Shown: positions 25,738 through 38,068, counted from the stretch's first letter. The stretch is 64,000 bases of DNA from Homalodisca vitripennis (GCF_021130785.1 NW_025777602.1:1-64000), one strand, 5' to 3'. The notes: generated by a model not told the origin, from the letters alone. A program made the numbers and translations.

Positions 25738-27712
25738 GCTTTGAAGAGGCAATTTAGGGCTAGTGTGAGGGAGTGAAGCTAAGTCATCTAAAGTTAAACA
25801 TTTACTGCAGACTTCCTCAAATAAAGTTAAAACTGTGTGGGACATAGCGAACGAGCATAGAGGTAAGGCAAGAGTTTCAGCAGATATACCTCGAACCATC
25901 AAGGATAGTAATGGAGTCATTAGGGATCCGAAAGACGTTTCCAACTTGTTCAATGATTTCTTCATTAATGCGTCGAATGCAAGTTTATCTTCTACATCGT
26001 TGTCTCTTCTTCAACAAGAATCAAGTGCAGGGGTGTCTTCATTTTTCTTTTCACCTGTTACTGAAGTGGAAGTATCTAACATCATCAGATCTATAAAAGC
26101 AAAGGCTTCTTCTGGCTTCGATCGAAGCTTCTTAAATCATGTGCGGAGTATTTTGTTAGGCCACTTGCCATTTCATAAATTTTTCTCTGAAAATGGCGTG
26201 TTTCCTGACATTTTAAAGTTTTATATAGTGAAGCCATTGCATAAAAGGGAACTGGTTGAGGAACTTGATAATTTCAGGCCTATTTCGATCGGATCGACAT
26301 TTTCTAAGGTGTTTAAGAAGGCAGTTTTTAATAAGGTTAACGGCTTTTCTGGAGAGTAATAACGTTTTGTTTGACAAACAGTTTGGTTTTGTCAAGGGAG
26401 GCTCAACTGTGAAGGCAATGTTTGATCTCTTGGATAAAGTTGTTAAAGCTCTTGATGAGGGAAAGTTTTCTGCTGGTATCTTTTTTGATTTAAGAAAAGC
26501 ATTTGACATGGTTTCGCATGGACTTCTTTTGCAAAAGCTTGACTGAGTGGTGGGTGTGCGTGGTTTGGCAAATCAATGGCTGTCATATTTCTTGAGTCAG
26601 CGTAGACAAGTTGTGGAAATTCCATACGATGACCTAAATACTAGGAAAAGATGCTTTTCCGACGAGCAGATTGTCAAGACGGGTGTGCCACAGGGCTCCA
26701 TACTAGGACCCTTCCTCTTTATTTTGTTTGTGAATGACCTCAGCAGTTGTGTTTCGAGGGGCTTGTTGTGTTTGTTTGCTGACGACACATCACTTGTAAT
26801 TGATAAGTCTTGCCGTTTCAATATGGAGATGAATACGTTTGTTCAATGTAATTCAATATTCCAGTGGTTTCAGAGTAATGGTTTGGCCGTGAATGCTGAT
26901 AAAACTACATTGCTGGACTTTTCGATTTCATCAACACGCAATGACTCTTTGAGTGTTTGGGTTGGCAATGCAGAGGTTAGTTCTGAGCAGATGGTCAAGT
27001 TTTTTGGCCTAATTGTCGATAGGAATCTTAGCATCTTTTTTCATGTAAATCATGTCGCAAGTAAAGTCTGTGCTGGTATTTTTGTTCTTCGTTAGACTTT
27101 CATCTTTCACAGGAACCGATGTGCTTCTGACTTCATATTTTGCATTGGTTTATCCCTACCTTTCATACGCTGTTGAGATTTGGGGTTTTTAAAATTGCAG
27201 AACAAAACATGCCTTTCTTTTGCAGAAGAAAGCAGTGAGAGCTATTGCTGGCATTCGTCGATCAGAATCCTGCAAATCACATTTTAAGAAGTTCAATCTG
27301 CTTACTTTTCCAAGTATCTATATTTAACATACATTGGTATTTTTTAAGCAAAACCAGGCAATTTTCGAGTCACTAATTCCACATTCCGGACAGTACCTCA
27401 GAAATAGCAACAAATTAAATGTTCCCCCAATGCAACCTCTTTTTTCAAACATCACTGTTTTTATAAGGCCGTATTTTTTTATAATTCTCTTCCTGTGGAC
27501 CTAAAGAATGTAAATGATGTAATGGTCTTTAAGAGAACACTGAAGGCTTTTTTAATAGAAAACTTTTTCTACAACCTCAGTGAATTTATTGGTAAATAGT
27601 CTGTATGTTTAGATTTAAACTGTACTGGTATTTTTATAATATTTATGACGCAATCCAATGCATGTTATATGTCTGTATGGAAATAAAGGATATTTTATTT
27701 GATTTTATTTAA
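25738..27712 (+). mobile_element. 5'-truncated LINE, copy 2
   Basis: Begins abruptly in sequence homologous to the middle of the minus-strand copy (12380 and below), so the endonuclease part is missing. It runs through the whole RT and C-terminal region to a 3' end with GGAAATAAAGGATATTTTAT and a TTTGATTTTATTT tail near 27712, matching the tail at 10325. A 5' truncation with a conserved 3' end is the usual product of target-primed reverse transcription. Coding region interrupted by stops and shifts. Confidence 0.85.
25835..27095 (+). pseudogene. LINE reverse transcriptase, broken in three
   Basis: Three open pieces (25835-26359, 26256-26546, 26547-27095) together cover an RT domain. The second has FDLRKAFD (first catalytic aspartate block), the third GVPQGSILGP and FADDT (the aspartate pair of the active site). 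The pieces are separated by a frame change near 26340 and a TGA at 26544-26546. The C-terminal region continues in broken form to about 27600. Residues at the catalytic core are kept, so the copy is fairly young but dead. Assigned to a Jockey/CR1-like lineage by motif style only. Confidence 0.85.
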
Positions 27713-28373
27713 TACTAATTTTAATAATTCAATACCTAAATTGTTTTTTTAACTATTAAATTTTGATTTATATTTATCCTAATATTAATAAAAGGATACT
27801 TCTATAACACATAGCAAGAAAGAATAATATTCCATAATAAATGTTTCAATAACGCTTTTAAAGTATCTGCAACCTAAACTCCTCTTTTCGGGTCAAAGCG
27901 GAAGAGAGCAGTTCTTGGCACCCATCTCTCGTGGATTTTACAGGGCACAGCCAGATATAAAGGGATCATTGTGGCTGTAAGAATAAACTTTTGTTGTTGT
28001 CTTTGTGCTTTGTTCTGCAGCTTAGGTTATAGTGCGACGTGAAGAAAGGACTTGTTTTTACACATTTATCGTAATACTTTCAATAAACCTGGACAAAAAT
28101 ATCCGATATTCTTGTGTATTGTTACTCTTCTTATTACATCTAAGGTATAGAAACCATATCATAAATACACTAGAAGGAGGGCCTATAACAATAATACACA
28201 TACAATATCAAGGTACACAGTTTTACAGATATCCAATGTTTTCTATCAACAGTAAATTTCGTTATTGAAATAGTAACGTTTGTAAATTAATTATTTAGGG
28301 CTTTTAATAAGTATGAAAATTAATATTCAGGGCATATTTACACCGGGCGTCTGTAGTAACTCATATTTGATAG

Positions 28374-28396
28374 TTCTCACCTGGGACAGGTGAGAA
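28374..28396. repeat. Perfect hairpin with paired donor-like arms
   Basis: Arms TTCTCACCTG and CAGGTGAGAA, 10 bp each, enclose GGA. Each strand reads CAGGTGAGA, which also looks like a splice donor and contains an E-box. Confidence 0.8.
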
Positions 28397-29848
28397 TTGA
28401 CAAAAATTATTTTGGTCATCATATTATACTTGCTAAACATTATAAGCTACCACTGAGATACTTATGAAATATCACATAGAGATTATTATCAAGAAACATT
28501 TAAAAGAATTAATATTTGATTACTACTTATAATGTCAAGAATAATCACAATCAGGAAGCCATTTCAGAATTAAATAGCACGGGAAAGGATAATAATATAT
28601 CAATATTACCTCAATAATTACAAACATATTCATTCATTGATGTCCTGAGAAAGAAAAAGCAAAATATAGGAGTGTTATATGAGATTATTTGTTTTTTATA
28701 CAGCCGGGATATCGCATGAAAAATATTTGGCCGTCGAGGAATGTATTGTTTAGGGATTGCAAACAATACTTATGTAAAAATTATTCGGATATATTACACT
28801 TTTGTCACTAAATTAATTTGTCAGTTCTGTCCATTTTCTTAATGTGACTGACAGGAAACCTCTCAAAACAAGATCATCGGGTAAGTAAAGCTTCTGGAAA
28901 TGCACTCATTGTCCCGTATGCGTGACAGTAGGAGGGTTACGTCTAAACATTTTACAATAATAAACAAATGTTTAATGACAACCAATATTCAGGCGTAACT
29001 GTGGTTATAGAGGAAGGTAAAAATCGAACCTTTCAGATAAACCAAGTCAAGACGGGACTAAGTTTCAGGTTAGTCAAGTTGAAAGATCCTGGTGAGCACT
29101 TTGATCTTTACTGATTAGTTTTTATATCCTGCAAGTTGGTCAAAACTGTCGAGTGCTGATACTTGAAATGGAGCTGAAAAATATATAACATTGTACTTCG
29201 CAATAAATAAAATACATAAAGAAAATATAATATCACGATACTGATAACGCTATATGTTTAATACGTCAACTGCGTACTTCCTGGTAATTGGAGGTGTAAT
29301 TAATTGAGAGGTAATTTTTCATCATATAACCACACGCCTGGTTTATCTTTAGGAGCATATTGATTTATCTAAGAAAAAACTTGATCGTCTGTTGTGCTGT
29401 GTTGGTAGATTGTTTTGTAATTTGTTAGTCTTTCCTTAAATAGCTTGAAAAACCTGCCGAAGAAGATGTGCGAAAGGCTATGTCACAGAAATGCAGTAAT
29501 TATTTATCTAACCATCCTATTAAGTTTCGTTCCTTCACCAACATCTCAATAAAGAAATACTTAACCTACTTCCATTGGTATCCAAGATAGAAATAGTTTT
29601 TAATCCCCTACACCCGTCTCACAGCCTAAAATGATCAATATTTACATGCTGTGTTACGAAGATAATTTGTAGCTAAGGAAACTATAATTTTGAACCTAAT
29701 TAAGGAGTTAATGTAATTTTATTACATTAAAACCAGATTGTAATGGATTATTATGGACACGGAAGATTGTAACTTTATAATTTTGACTGTTTATTAATGG
29801 AATTTCAATTCTCACTGCATGATAATATTTTATTCAGCTAATACTATT

Positions 29849-29890
29849 AAACGAATCTGTTCCAAAGCTCGCTTTGTACAAGATTCGTTT
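29849..29890. repeat. Nested hairpin
   Basis: Outer arms AAACGAATCT / AGATTCGTTT (10 bp) and inner arms CAAAGC / GCTTTG (6 bp) are separated by a 4 x 4 internal loop, with TC at the tip. Confidence 0.8.
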
Positions 29891-32800
29891 GGTAACCACC
29901 CAATCCGCGCAGGAACGTTGAACCTTATTGCCGGTCGTGTTTCTTTAGACGGTGATAAAGAGCTCTCTTTGTTTCCACCTTTCCCTTTAGTTTCATAAGT
30001 CTGAAGTACTTGGTTTGAGTTTAAAATAAAAATTATATCCGCAAATATATTAAGCCACTAATCGATGTCGAAAGATGATATACATTTGTGTTAATGTTAT
30101 ATTCAAAGCTAATTTTACCTCAAAGGAACAGAGTGTACACGAAGTGTTTTCTATAAAATTCCTAGAAGGACTAAAACTAAAAGTTCACGGTACGGAACCA
30201 GCATGGTAGATCAGTAGGTCAGGGTATGTTTTCATTTAGATCTCAGATTCAAACGGAAAGTATAAGATAGGGTGAATTTGTATGTGGATATTGCCTATTT
30301 GTGCTTTAGCAATGGGATACTTATCGCAACAGTTATTTATAAAAAAATATATATACAAATGTGTCTGCTCAAATAAAAAAAGAGCAACTAAATTTCAAAA
30401 CTAATGATATGCTGTACAAACATAAAGTAGCAAGGAGCTTGCAGGACGGTGGCCTGAATAAACCAAAGCTAAAGCTTAAAATCTTGTATTAAAATTTTCA
30501 TAAATCTTGTATGAAATAGAAATATCTCTTGCGTTTTTTTATATTCCGATTTACCAGTGACTTGTTGTTTATTATAAGTATAATTACGAACGCAAATAAA
30601 AAACAAAATCCCATTTTGTTAAATTGGATTGCTACTTTGATTAAAATTAAAATTAGTTGATTTATTTATATAAATACATTTTTTGTATTAAGAAATGATA
30701 AAAACCCTATTTCAATAAACTTATATGGCAAAGTTTAGTATTATACGAGGAATTAGTGCACACTAACAACAATAATACACTGGACTATCTCTAAATTAGA
30801 TCATAATTATCATGTTAATTTCATAGTTTTGAGTGAATTTCCATAAAACTCCGTTCTGTGTAAAGATTAACACTTTGCATTCAAATTGACCGGCACTGTT
30901 TTTGTGCTTGTTTTACGAAACCATTGTCAAATAAAGACTATCTTCGAAAGCAGAGCGTCAATTTATTAAATCTCTTTTAGAAATTGTGTAAGGTAACTTT
31001 ACGTATTACAATCAACCGAACTCACATCTGGTCAGGAATGCTTGCGATTAAAATTAGGGTTCACTACAATTTAGGCTAGGTTGTCGATCAAAATCTGAAG
31101 TGGAGGGATCATTTGTCTTTCTTGGCCGGCAAGATAAACTCCGCCTGTTTGCTGTCAAAGTAATTGCAGCGTCTTTCGACAATATATGCACTTGACACAA
31201 AAATTTCTTTTGGAGGACAGTTCTGTTTAGCTTATTTTTTATCTTTGGCATCTGTGGATCCAGGATTATTGGTGCAGTTAAGGAATAGTATTCTAATTCA
31301 GATTATATATTTGGGAACCGTTAACATATCAGTAAGAAAATGTTGAGAATTCGGCATATTAAAACAAATATTTTATTAATAAGCTTATGTCCATAACATT
31401 CGTTACTGGAACGAAGTCAATACAGCATAAAGCGTGTTATCACAAATTATTATTTTCGGTACCAAATACAAGTTTGTGTTTATAGAATAAACCCCCTGTA
31501 GTTCAGGTACACCATAATGATTACCAGCATGCTATACACAATACTGCTTAAAACTATACGAGGAAGAAACGCATTATTCTGCCGTAAAACTGTTCAATGG
31601 CCTTTCAAGCTATCTGAAGTGTCAACATCTTTAGGATCTTCCCTCTTGCGGCAAATATTTAATAAAAATATTTTATTCTTTGGATGATATTTGAAATATT
31701 GGATAAATACTTTTATTTTTATAAATAATCATAGATTCTTTTTCGGAATTAATGCATTTTTGTAAGTTGAACGACAACTTACGTGAAGAAATAAAGTATG
31801 ATAAACTTTTAATTTCTGTAATTCACTCACAAAACTCGATTTTATTATTAACTCATAGAACAATCATATACCGCTGCTTTCAATGTTCTAAAAAACATTA
31901 TATTCAATATCAAATGGAAATAAATATGCCTATCATCAAAATATTTATGATTAGCTGTAAATGACAATTAGATCATAGAAATTAGAGGTACAGCTGATAG
32001 CATTTTATAGGGTGAGTTTATTGGTTTGGTAAATGGTTTGGATAAAACATATGTTAAGTAAGTAAACGAAACTTGGTAAGAGTAAATATATGAATTTGTC
32101 TAGTTTTAATTCTCTGTTAATTTACATCATGTTTGTTCCATAGCCGAGATATCAATCTGCAGTTACAGTTGCCACCATATAGTATTTAAAATTCTAATCT
32201 TGAGTCTCGTGTGGTAGTTAGACGTTTTGCTAAAAACATGTTATAGGTTAACTTACAAAATGCAGATATGGCACCGCGCCGCGCGGTTAATTCGACGCGA
32301 CATATACGGGTAATGTCGTAACATCAAAAATTTATTTATTTTAACATTGTACTTTATATAGTAATAAAATACCAAAGTCATTTAAAAAAATACCCTTTGG
32401 TAATGTTTCCTAAAATTGTGTCGCTAGATTATATATGATTTGTAAATATACGTATAGAATTTATTTTTACTGACACTAGAAGTAGTTTTGACATTCGTAT
32501 AGTATTTTATTTCAGGGTTTTCATTTTTTATCATATTAAAATATGTTAGATGCGAACAAAGACCCTTTTAGGAAGCTATATAATTCATTTGGTGATGTAC
32601 TTGTTAGACTTCTTAGTTTAAAGGCTGTGGCGTGGTACAAGCAAATCTTTTTTTTCTTTCAGTGCGTTTGCCTAAAAACAAATGTTAAAGTTGTATATGT
32701 TTTTTATTTTTATTTTATTGAATTTAGTGAGCTACTTTACTAAGCTAAATATGAAACACAGTTTTTCATTCAAATGATAAATAATGTACAAAATTGAATT

Positions 32801-34919
32801 TTGTATCATATATGATTTTTCTATAATTTACACACACATATACACATATATTTATATCTTACATATTTTGGTAAAAAAATGCAACAATTAAAACATTGGT
32901 TTTTGTCTTTTTTGTTATGGATATTTACTTTCAACATATTATCATGCAAACTTGTTAAAAAAATGTAGTGCTAAAGAAGAATATGTTGAACACCTTAAGG
33001 TTTACAAAAATAAAAAAAAAACTGTATAGCTCTTTACCCTCGCCATTACAAATCGAACTGTCTAATCCGACAGCAAACACGGACAGATGTAATATAGAGT
33101 GGGAGGGTGCTCAGTCCTTACTGCAACAGTTTAGTGCACACAGTAAAATGTCACAGCGATGTCTTGAATGTCTGGTTGCAGATGTCAACTAAAAATAAAA
33201 TATAGCTTCCTTATTAAGCTTTTCTCCCTATATGTGTAATGTTATGTAACAATAACATTTAGATGTAAATTTAACAAAACTTATAAATAACAAATTTTAA
33301 ATGTTCCAAGATTTTCTAATTTTGAACAGAATTATTTATTAATATCATTCTCAAATTAAGTCAATATTTTGAAATATATTGATATTATGACACATATTGA
33401 TACAAAATAATAAATTGATCTATTAAAATATTTAATACCTTACAGGTGATCATTAGTAATATGTATTTATACTACAATCTAAACAATTTTTAACTATTCT
33501 AGTATAATATAATTCTAGTATAAGTCAAATATAGCTGAAGTTAACAAATAAACTCAATTCAACTTTTAAATTATTATGCATTTCAAAAACTTTCCGTTAG
33601 TACTAAAAGTAATAAGATTCATTTCAAACTATGTATATTTATATATATATATAATGGCGTTATTATGCAATATTATATTTATTTTATTATATAATTAATT
33701 ATTTTTATATTATATTATACATATAATATTATATAATCAATTATATAATAAAATTAATATAATATTGATTATTCATGCCATGAAGATGTTTGTAAAATAC
33801 TTTTCAAAGTGATAACCATTCAAATATCGTAGTGAAGTGCGATTAATGAATATAAAAGAGTAACATTTCTATTAAAAATAAAAGTCTCATAAGGTTTAGA
33901 GTACAAAAGTGCAGAGTAATAATGCACTCAAATCATTTCAGTAAAAGGTAATTTATTGAAAGTCAAAGCAAGAAAACCACTGCAAATGAAATAGTTTAGT
34001 TTTACTTTGTTGTCGTTTCACCTCAGTCACGCAAATAAATGGAAACATTTAGCTGTTTAATGGAAATTTATTGTGCAAGTACCTGCACTGCTTTTATCGT
34101 ACTTGTTTACGGTTTTCTTTATACTTTTACTGTGTTTAAACCTCTGAGTAAATGTAATGCTGCAATCACGTGCAGTATAGTATAAGGTTATTTACTGGCA
34201 TATAAAAACAGACCATGGTAAAAACTGCACTTATTGATTAATTGAATGTAATGACCTTTTGAATTTAAATAATATTATTTGCATTGCCTTCTCGAAAAAT
34301 TATGTTGAAACAATTTTTTATTATAATCATATACGTAATATTACAAAAGCTATGAAACTCATATACAAAAAAAGGGGATACTATACAACAGGCTGAAAAG
34401 ATTCGCATGACAAGCTTTGATGAGGCCACATGCAAAATTTCAAATCAAAGTCATGGAAAATATTAAAATCATGTTCCAGAGCTACAAATTAAAATACTAC
34501 AAATATCCCATTTTTCATTACGAGAGATATCATGAATGACTTTTTAGTTTAAATTCTGTGGCTTACACAGTATCACAAATTTAAATATAACATATAACAA
34601 ATAAACTTTAAATATATACTATAAAATTAATTTTTTTAGGATCCCACATCTCAAGTGATATTTTAAACCGCTTTGTGCATAATATAGTTGTTAAGATTAA
34701 GACGATAATTTGAGGAACATTAAAAAATCAGGTACTCTACTAAACTATATTTTGTTATTCGCAAGTGAGATAAGTAATAGAAATGGATGTTTTCTCTACC
34801 ATGCGTGCAGTAAATTACCCATGACACAAGACCATGATTTGAAAAGCTTTTGATTACTATTTTAAAGAATTCAAGAATCTCAAGTCTGTAAAGATTTTAA
34901 ATATATTAATTGTTGTAAG

Positions 34920-35449
34920 AACAACCTCTGAAATAGATAATTCTCTGCTTATCTCCATTTATGTAAGATAATTTCAATACTGTGAATATGGTTCTTCATT
35001 TATAAATAAGTAAACTTTTCGAAATTAAGATAAATTTAGCGGAACTAAAATAAGAAACTTTAAAGAGATATTCCTATAAAATATACAACATACATTTAGA
35101 TACTGTTCTAGTGCTGTAGAAGATTTATTAAATGAAACGAATTACAAAACTGGGACTCAATAATATTAGATCAACAAGAAATTTCAGTAAATAATTATCT
35201 GTCGAACATCAGCTGCAACATGTTTGTGTATACATAGTATATTTAATGTAAATATTGCGCTTATAACTGTGTCAATATTCACAACATATGCTATATCATT
35301 AACGTTTCTATCGCGCACGTTTTGTGTTCAACAAAATATATTTTTAATTAAAACAAACTTAAATCCAAGAGTATTGTTTGCGTTAGTTTTTTTAGAACGT
35401 GGTGAAGTCCACAGTATATATATATATATATAATATATATATATATATA
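34920..35449. repeat. Dispersed repeat R1, copy 2, interrupted by the Polinton
   Basis: Resembles 1050-1500 in order and orientation; the clearest block is 35190-35400 against 1270-1500. The similarity stops at the TA run that abuts the Polinton. Sequence just after the element (51150-51190) weakly resembles 1635-1680, as expected if the element split the repeat. Confidence 0.5.
35417..35449. repeat. (TA)n at left insertion flank
   Basis: TA run directly before the AG that opens the left terminal repeat. The six bases TATATA here and at 51102-51107 could be the 6-bp duplication typical of Polintons, but in a TA run this is not diagnostic. Confidence 0.85.
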
Positions 35450-35639
35450 AGTAGATATGAATATGAGGGTTCTAGCGCACTTTTGGGACAGACAGAAAAT
35501 CAATGTAAAATACTGTTTAAAGGACAATAAACGAATCTGTAACTCACGAATGTAAAATAACCGAATCTTTAGCTGTTTTACTGTTCAATGTTTGCTTCTA
35601 CATTTATAAGCTGTTTTAATGAAAAAATCCAGAAATCTT
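35450..35639 (+). repeat. Left terminal inverted repeat
   Basis: The first 67 bases or so are inverted-identical to 51035-51101, including GGGTTCTAGCGCACTTTTGG. Further in, CACGAATGTAAAATAACCGA and TGAAAAAATCCAGAAATCTT also match, with substitutions and a 12-bp length difference between. The zinc-ribbon gene (extended frame) ends 11 bp inside it. Confidence 0.95.
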
Positions 35640-35649
35640 AATAAAAAAT

Positions 35650-36157
35650 CTATAAACGGAAATAATGAAATTTGCTAACAATCACTCGAGAAGTCGGGGA
35701 GAATGTGAGTAAAACCGCATTCTTTTCACGAGGTTCTTCATTTACTTTCTCCAAATGTACTATAAAATCATCGAGGATTTCAGGTTTAAAATCGTAGTCA
35801 AATTCAATGTCCAAATAGTGAAAGATTATAGGTAAAATCTTCTCATAATAAACGTGTGTATTTAAAACCTACAAACCTAATGTATTCTTTGAAAAGGAAA
35901 ATAATTTTGTCAACGGTTCCAAGAGATAAGTAAAAATTTTTGTTCTGTTTTCTAAATTCTGTAACAAAATGTGTTTGCTTCTTGTCTCCATATTGTAATT
36001 TTCTAAGCAGGTTATTCAAATATGTTAATTTATTTCGAAATTTCTTAGGCTTAGGTCTTTCGTACAAAATTAAATTACAATCTCTACAAACTAATCTTTT
36101 ATCAATAATTTCTCCTCTATTATAACACTTGTAACAGTTGGCATTATACTCTTCCAT
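35650..36157 (-). CDS. Zinc-ribbon protein, possible late transcription factor
   Basis: The open piece 35843-36157 (104 residues) starts MEEYNANCYKCYN and has a CxxC pair at residues 8-11 and 24-27, a short zinc ribbon. A basic segment with NKLTYLNNLLRKLQ follows. After a one-base frame change near 35850 an open frame continues to a stop at 35650. The ribbon followed by an aromatic/leucine-rich helix recalls VLTF3-type late transcription factors of large DNA viruses and, more loosely, the TFIIB ribbon. This is a resemblance, not an established match. It is the leftmost gene, next to the terminal repeat, and its start lies only 17 bases from a divergent plus-strand start at 36175. Confidence 0.55.
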
Positions 36158-36174
36158 TTTTACAAAAAGAATAA

Positions 36175-36417
36175 ATGGAAGCTATGGAACTAAGTCTGCC
36201 GAGATATAAATTTTTCAGCGCAAATGTTTATGTTTATATTTCAACTACCGAGATAAAAAGAAATAATTTCATTCTATTGTACAACTATTTAGGATATTTT
36301 GTTTATGATTACAAAGATTATTCCGGAAGAAATCGAGATTTTTCATCAGCGAAAGAGTATATTTTTGAAGTTTTAGAAGGAATGAAAGAGAACAATATGA
36401 ACATCATTAACTACTGA
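36175..36417 (+). CDS. Small unknown protein, plus strand
   Basis: 80 residues, no recognised domain; rich in Tyr, Phe and Asn. The start follows AGAATAA and the ATG is followed by GGAAG, similar to other gene starts in the element. It is divergent from the zinc-ribbon gene, and its stop overlaps the major capsid gene stop by a few bases (36411-36417), a convergent arrangement that fits compact viral packing. Codon use resembles its neighbours. It could be a chance frame, but its exact fit between two genes argues for a real gene. Confidence 0.5.
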   Translation: MEAMELSLPRYKFFSANVYVYISTTEIKRNNFILLYNYLGYFVYDYKDYSGRNRDFSSAKEYIFEVLEGMKENNMNIINY

Positions 36418-37597
36418 ATTTCTCTAATATCGTTCTTAATCACGTCATATGATAAAAATTTCTCAGAAACCACAACCACATAACAAATCGCGTTTGTAAC
36501 AGCATTTTGAAAATCCATATTGATAATTATATCGTTCTTTGAACTAGAAATATTTGTCAAAACTCTTTGTTGTATCAATGACATAAATGGGTCTATTTGC
36601 TATAAATTCTTTGGGGTTGTAATACATTTCCATATTTTTGTAGTAAACTTTCTTAAAATCTTGATACATCTGATACATGATTCTGAAAAGACCACCGGAA
36701 ATGTTTAAATTTTGTAAATTCATCTGGATAATAAGAACCATTCAATTTTACTCTGATATTTTTCACATTCAAACTATCGAACTTTGAAGGATTTTTTTCT
36801 TGATTATTCTGTCTATCTGTTTGAAAACCAATGATAACGAACTTGGGATTGAAGATATTTCTATAAATATTTGTGATATCGAACGAATAAGTTGTTCCGG
36901 AAATACCTTTTTGTTCAATACATTGCCAATCTAGAAAATTAAACGTGATGTTTTGAGATTTTATAATTTCATCAATCAACTGAATTTTACTCGTGGTTTT
37001 GTAATCAATCATCGGAACTCTAATGAAAAACTCGTTAATTGTAATTTTGCCATCAACAGGCATAACATTTCCAGTTGCAGTCTTCAGAATCACATCATCG
37101 TCTTCAGCTCTTATGAAACTAATGTAAAATCCACCTTTATAGATTGGAAAATTTACATTTTCAAAGAATCCTAAGCCGAAATGTGCTAAATCACCGACCG
37201 CTTCAAATTGTCCAAATTTAAAAGTTGATTCAAAACTGTTTGAAAATACATCACTTTTGGAATAACAAATAGTTCCTTTAATTGTGCTTAATTGGCCACA
37301 GTTTTCGACTTCTTCTATCAATTTATTGTGTTTTCTTACTTCAATCTTAGAAAATAAAAACGGTATAAAATTATCGATTAATCTAACATTATCAGTTCCA
37401 AGATATGCTTGACCATCTTGTTTTGTTAAAGTTCCAGAAATATAAAACTGGAAGTTAGACGAGCAAAAGTTATCTCCAAAATCAATATTAAACTCAGTTC
37501 TTTTATTCGGTTCATTCAAATGTTGTTTACTAATTGAATAGAAATTTTTAAACTCCGCCCTTTCAATATCACCTGAATACTTTTTGTAGTCCACCAT
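36411..37597 (-). CDS. Major capsid protein (double jelly roll)
   Basis: Expected to form the hexon-like capsomer. The long open piece 36653-37597 (314 residues) starts MVDYKKYSGD just after CTTATTAAATGG and includes FNFLDWQCIEQKG and NPKFVIIGFQTDRQ, segments I associate with insect Polinton capsid proteins. The C-terminal part continues in two further frames, 36544-36741 (with YYNPKEFIANRP and VIDTTK) and then to a stop at 36411, so two single-base changes break it near 36700 and 36543. Total span corresponds to about 395 residues. Neighbours are other virion genes on the same strand. I am sure of the Polinton capsid assignment, less so of the fold details. Confidence 0.85.
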
Positions 37598-37669
37598 TTA
37601 ATAAGAGAAAATTTAGAAATTTTAAACATCATATTGTATAAGTCGATAAGAAAAGATTTTAGTCATTTT

Positions 37670-38068
37670 TTAATGATCTACTTCGTCATATTCAGGATTC
37701 TGTTCCTTAAATTTTGCGATCTCGGTCACATATTTCAATAAAATCTGCACAGGATAGTAACCGCTATCTATAATATTGTTCCAATCAACTGTATCTTTAT
37801 TTTCATCCAAAAATTTTATACTCAAGTGTTGATAGAGACAAAGAACAGACATATGATCTTTTAATTGATAATGTATATTTTCTTGAATGAACTCTGGGGA
37901 CAGATTTTGATATTTTGCAATGTTATACCAATTTAACTTATTAATGTACAATCGCATCATATCTTCGGATAATTCATATTTTTGAGAAATATCATCCCAA
38001 TGTTCTTTTTTCAAATCTCTTTCGTGTTGCATTATAAAAAGATCGAAAGCACTGTAGTGTCCCGCCAT
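37670..38068 (-). CDS. Unknown protein with Trp/Leu-Ser repeats
   Basis: 132 residues, intact. It is built from about four degenerate units of roughly 25 residues with the pattern W..I...Q.LS..FI: HWDDISQKYELS, NWYNIAKYQNLS, LCLYQHLSIKFL and DWNNIIDSGYYP. Repeats of this style occur in proteins of giant viruses, from memory, but I cannot name a function. The ATG at 38068 lies a few bases after CTAATAAATAG. It sits between the capsid gene and a zinc-ribbon gene, all on the same strand. Confidence 0.7.
   Translation of the reverse strand: MAGHYSAFDLFIMQHERDLKKEHWDDISQKYELSEDMMRLYINKLNWYNIAKYQNLSPEFIQENIHYQLKDHMSVLCLYQHLSIKFLDENKDTVDWNNIIDSGYYPVQILLKYVTEIAKFKEQNPEYDEVDH

Larger units (their letters stand above)
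27715..34900. other. No gene recognised
   Basis: Over 7 kb of AT-rich DNA with only short, unrecognised frames. It contains two small perfect hairpins (28374-28396, 29849-29890) and a CpG-dense patch at 32270-32320. A degraded tRNA-like stretch may lie at 30190-30265 but I cannot support it. Confidence 0.5.
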
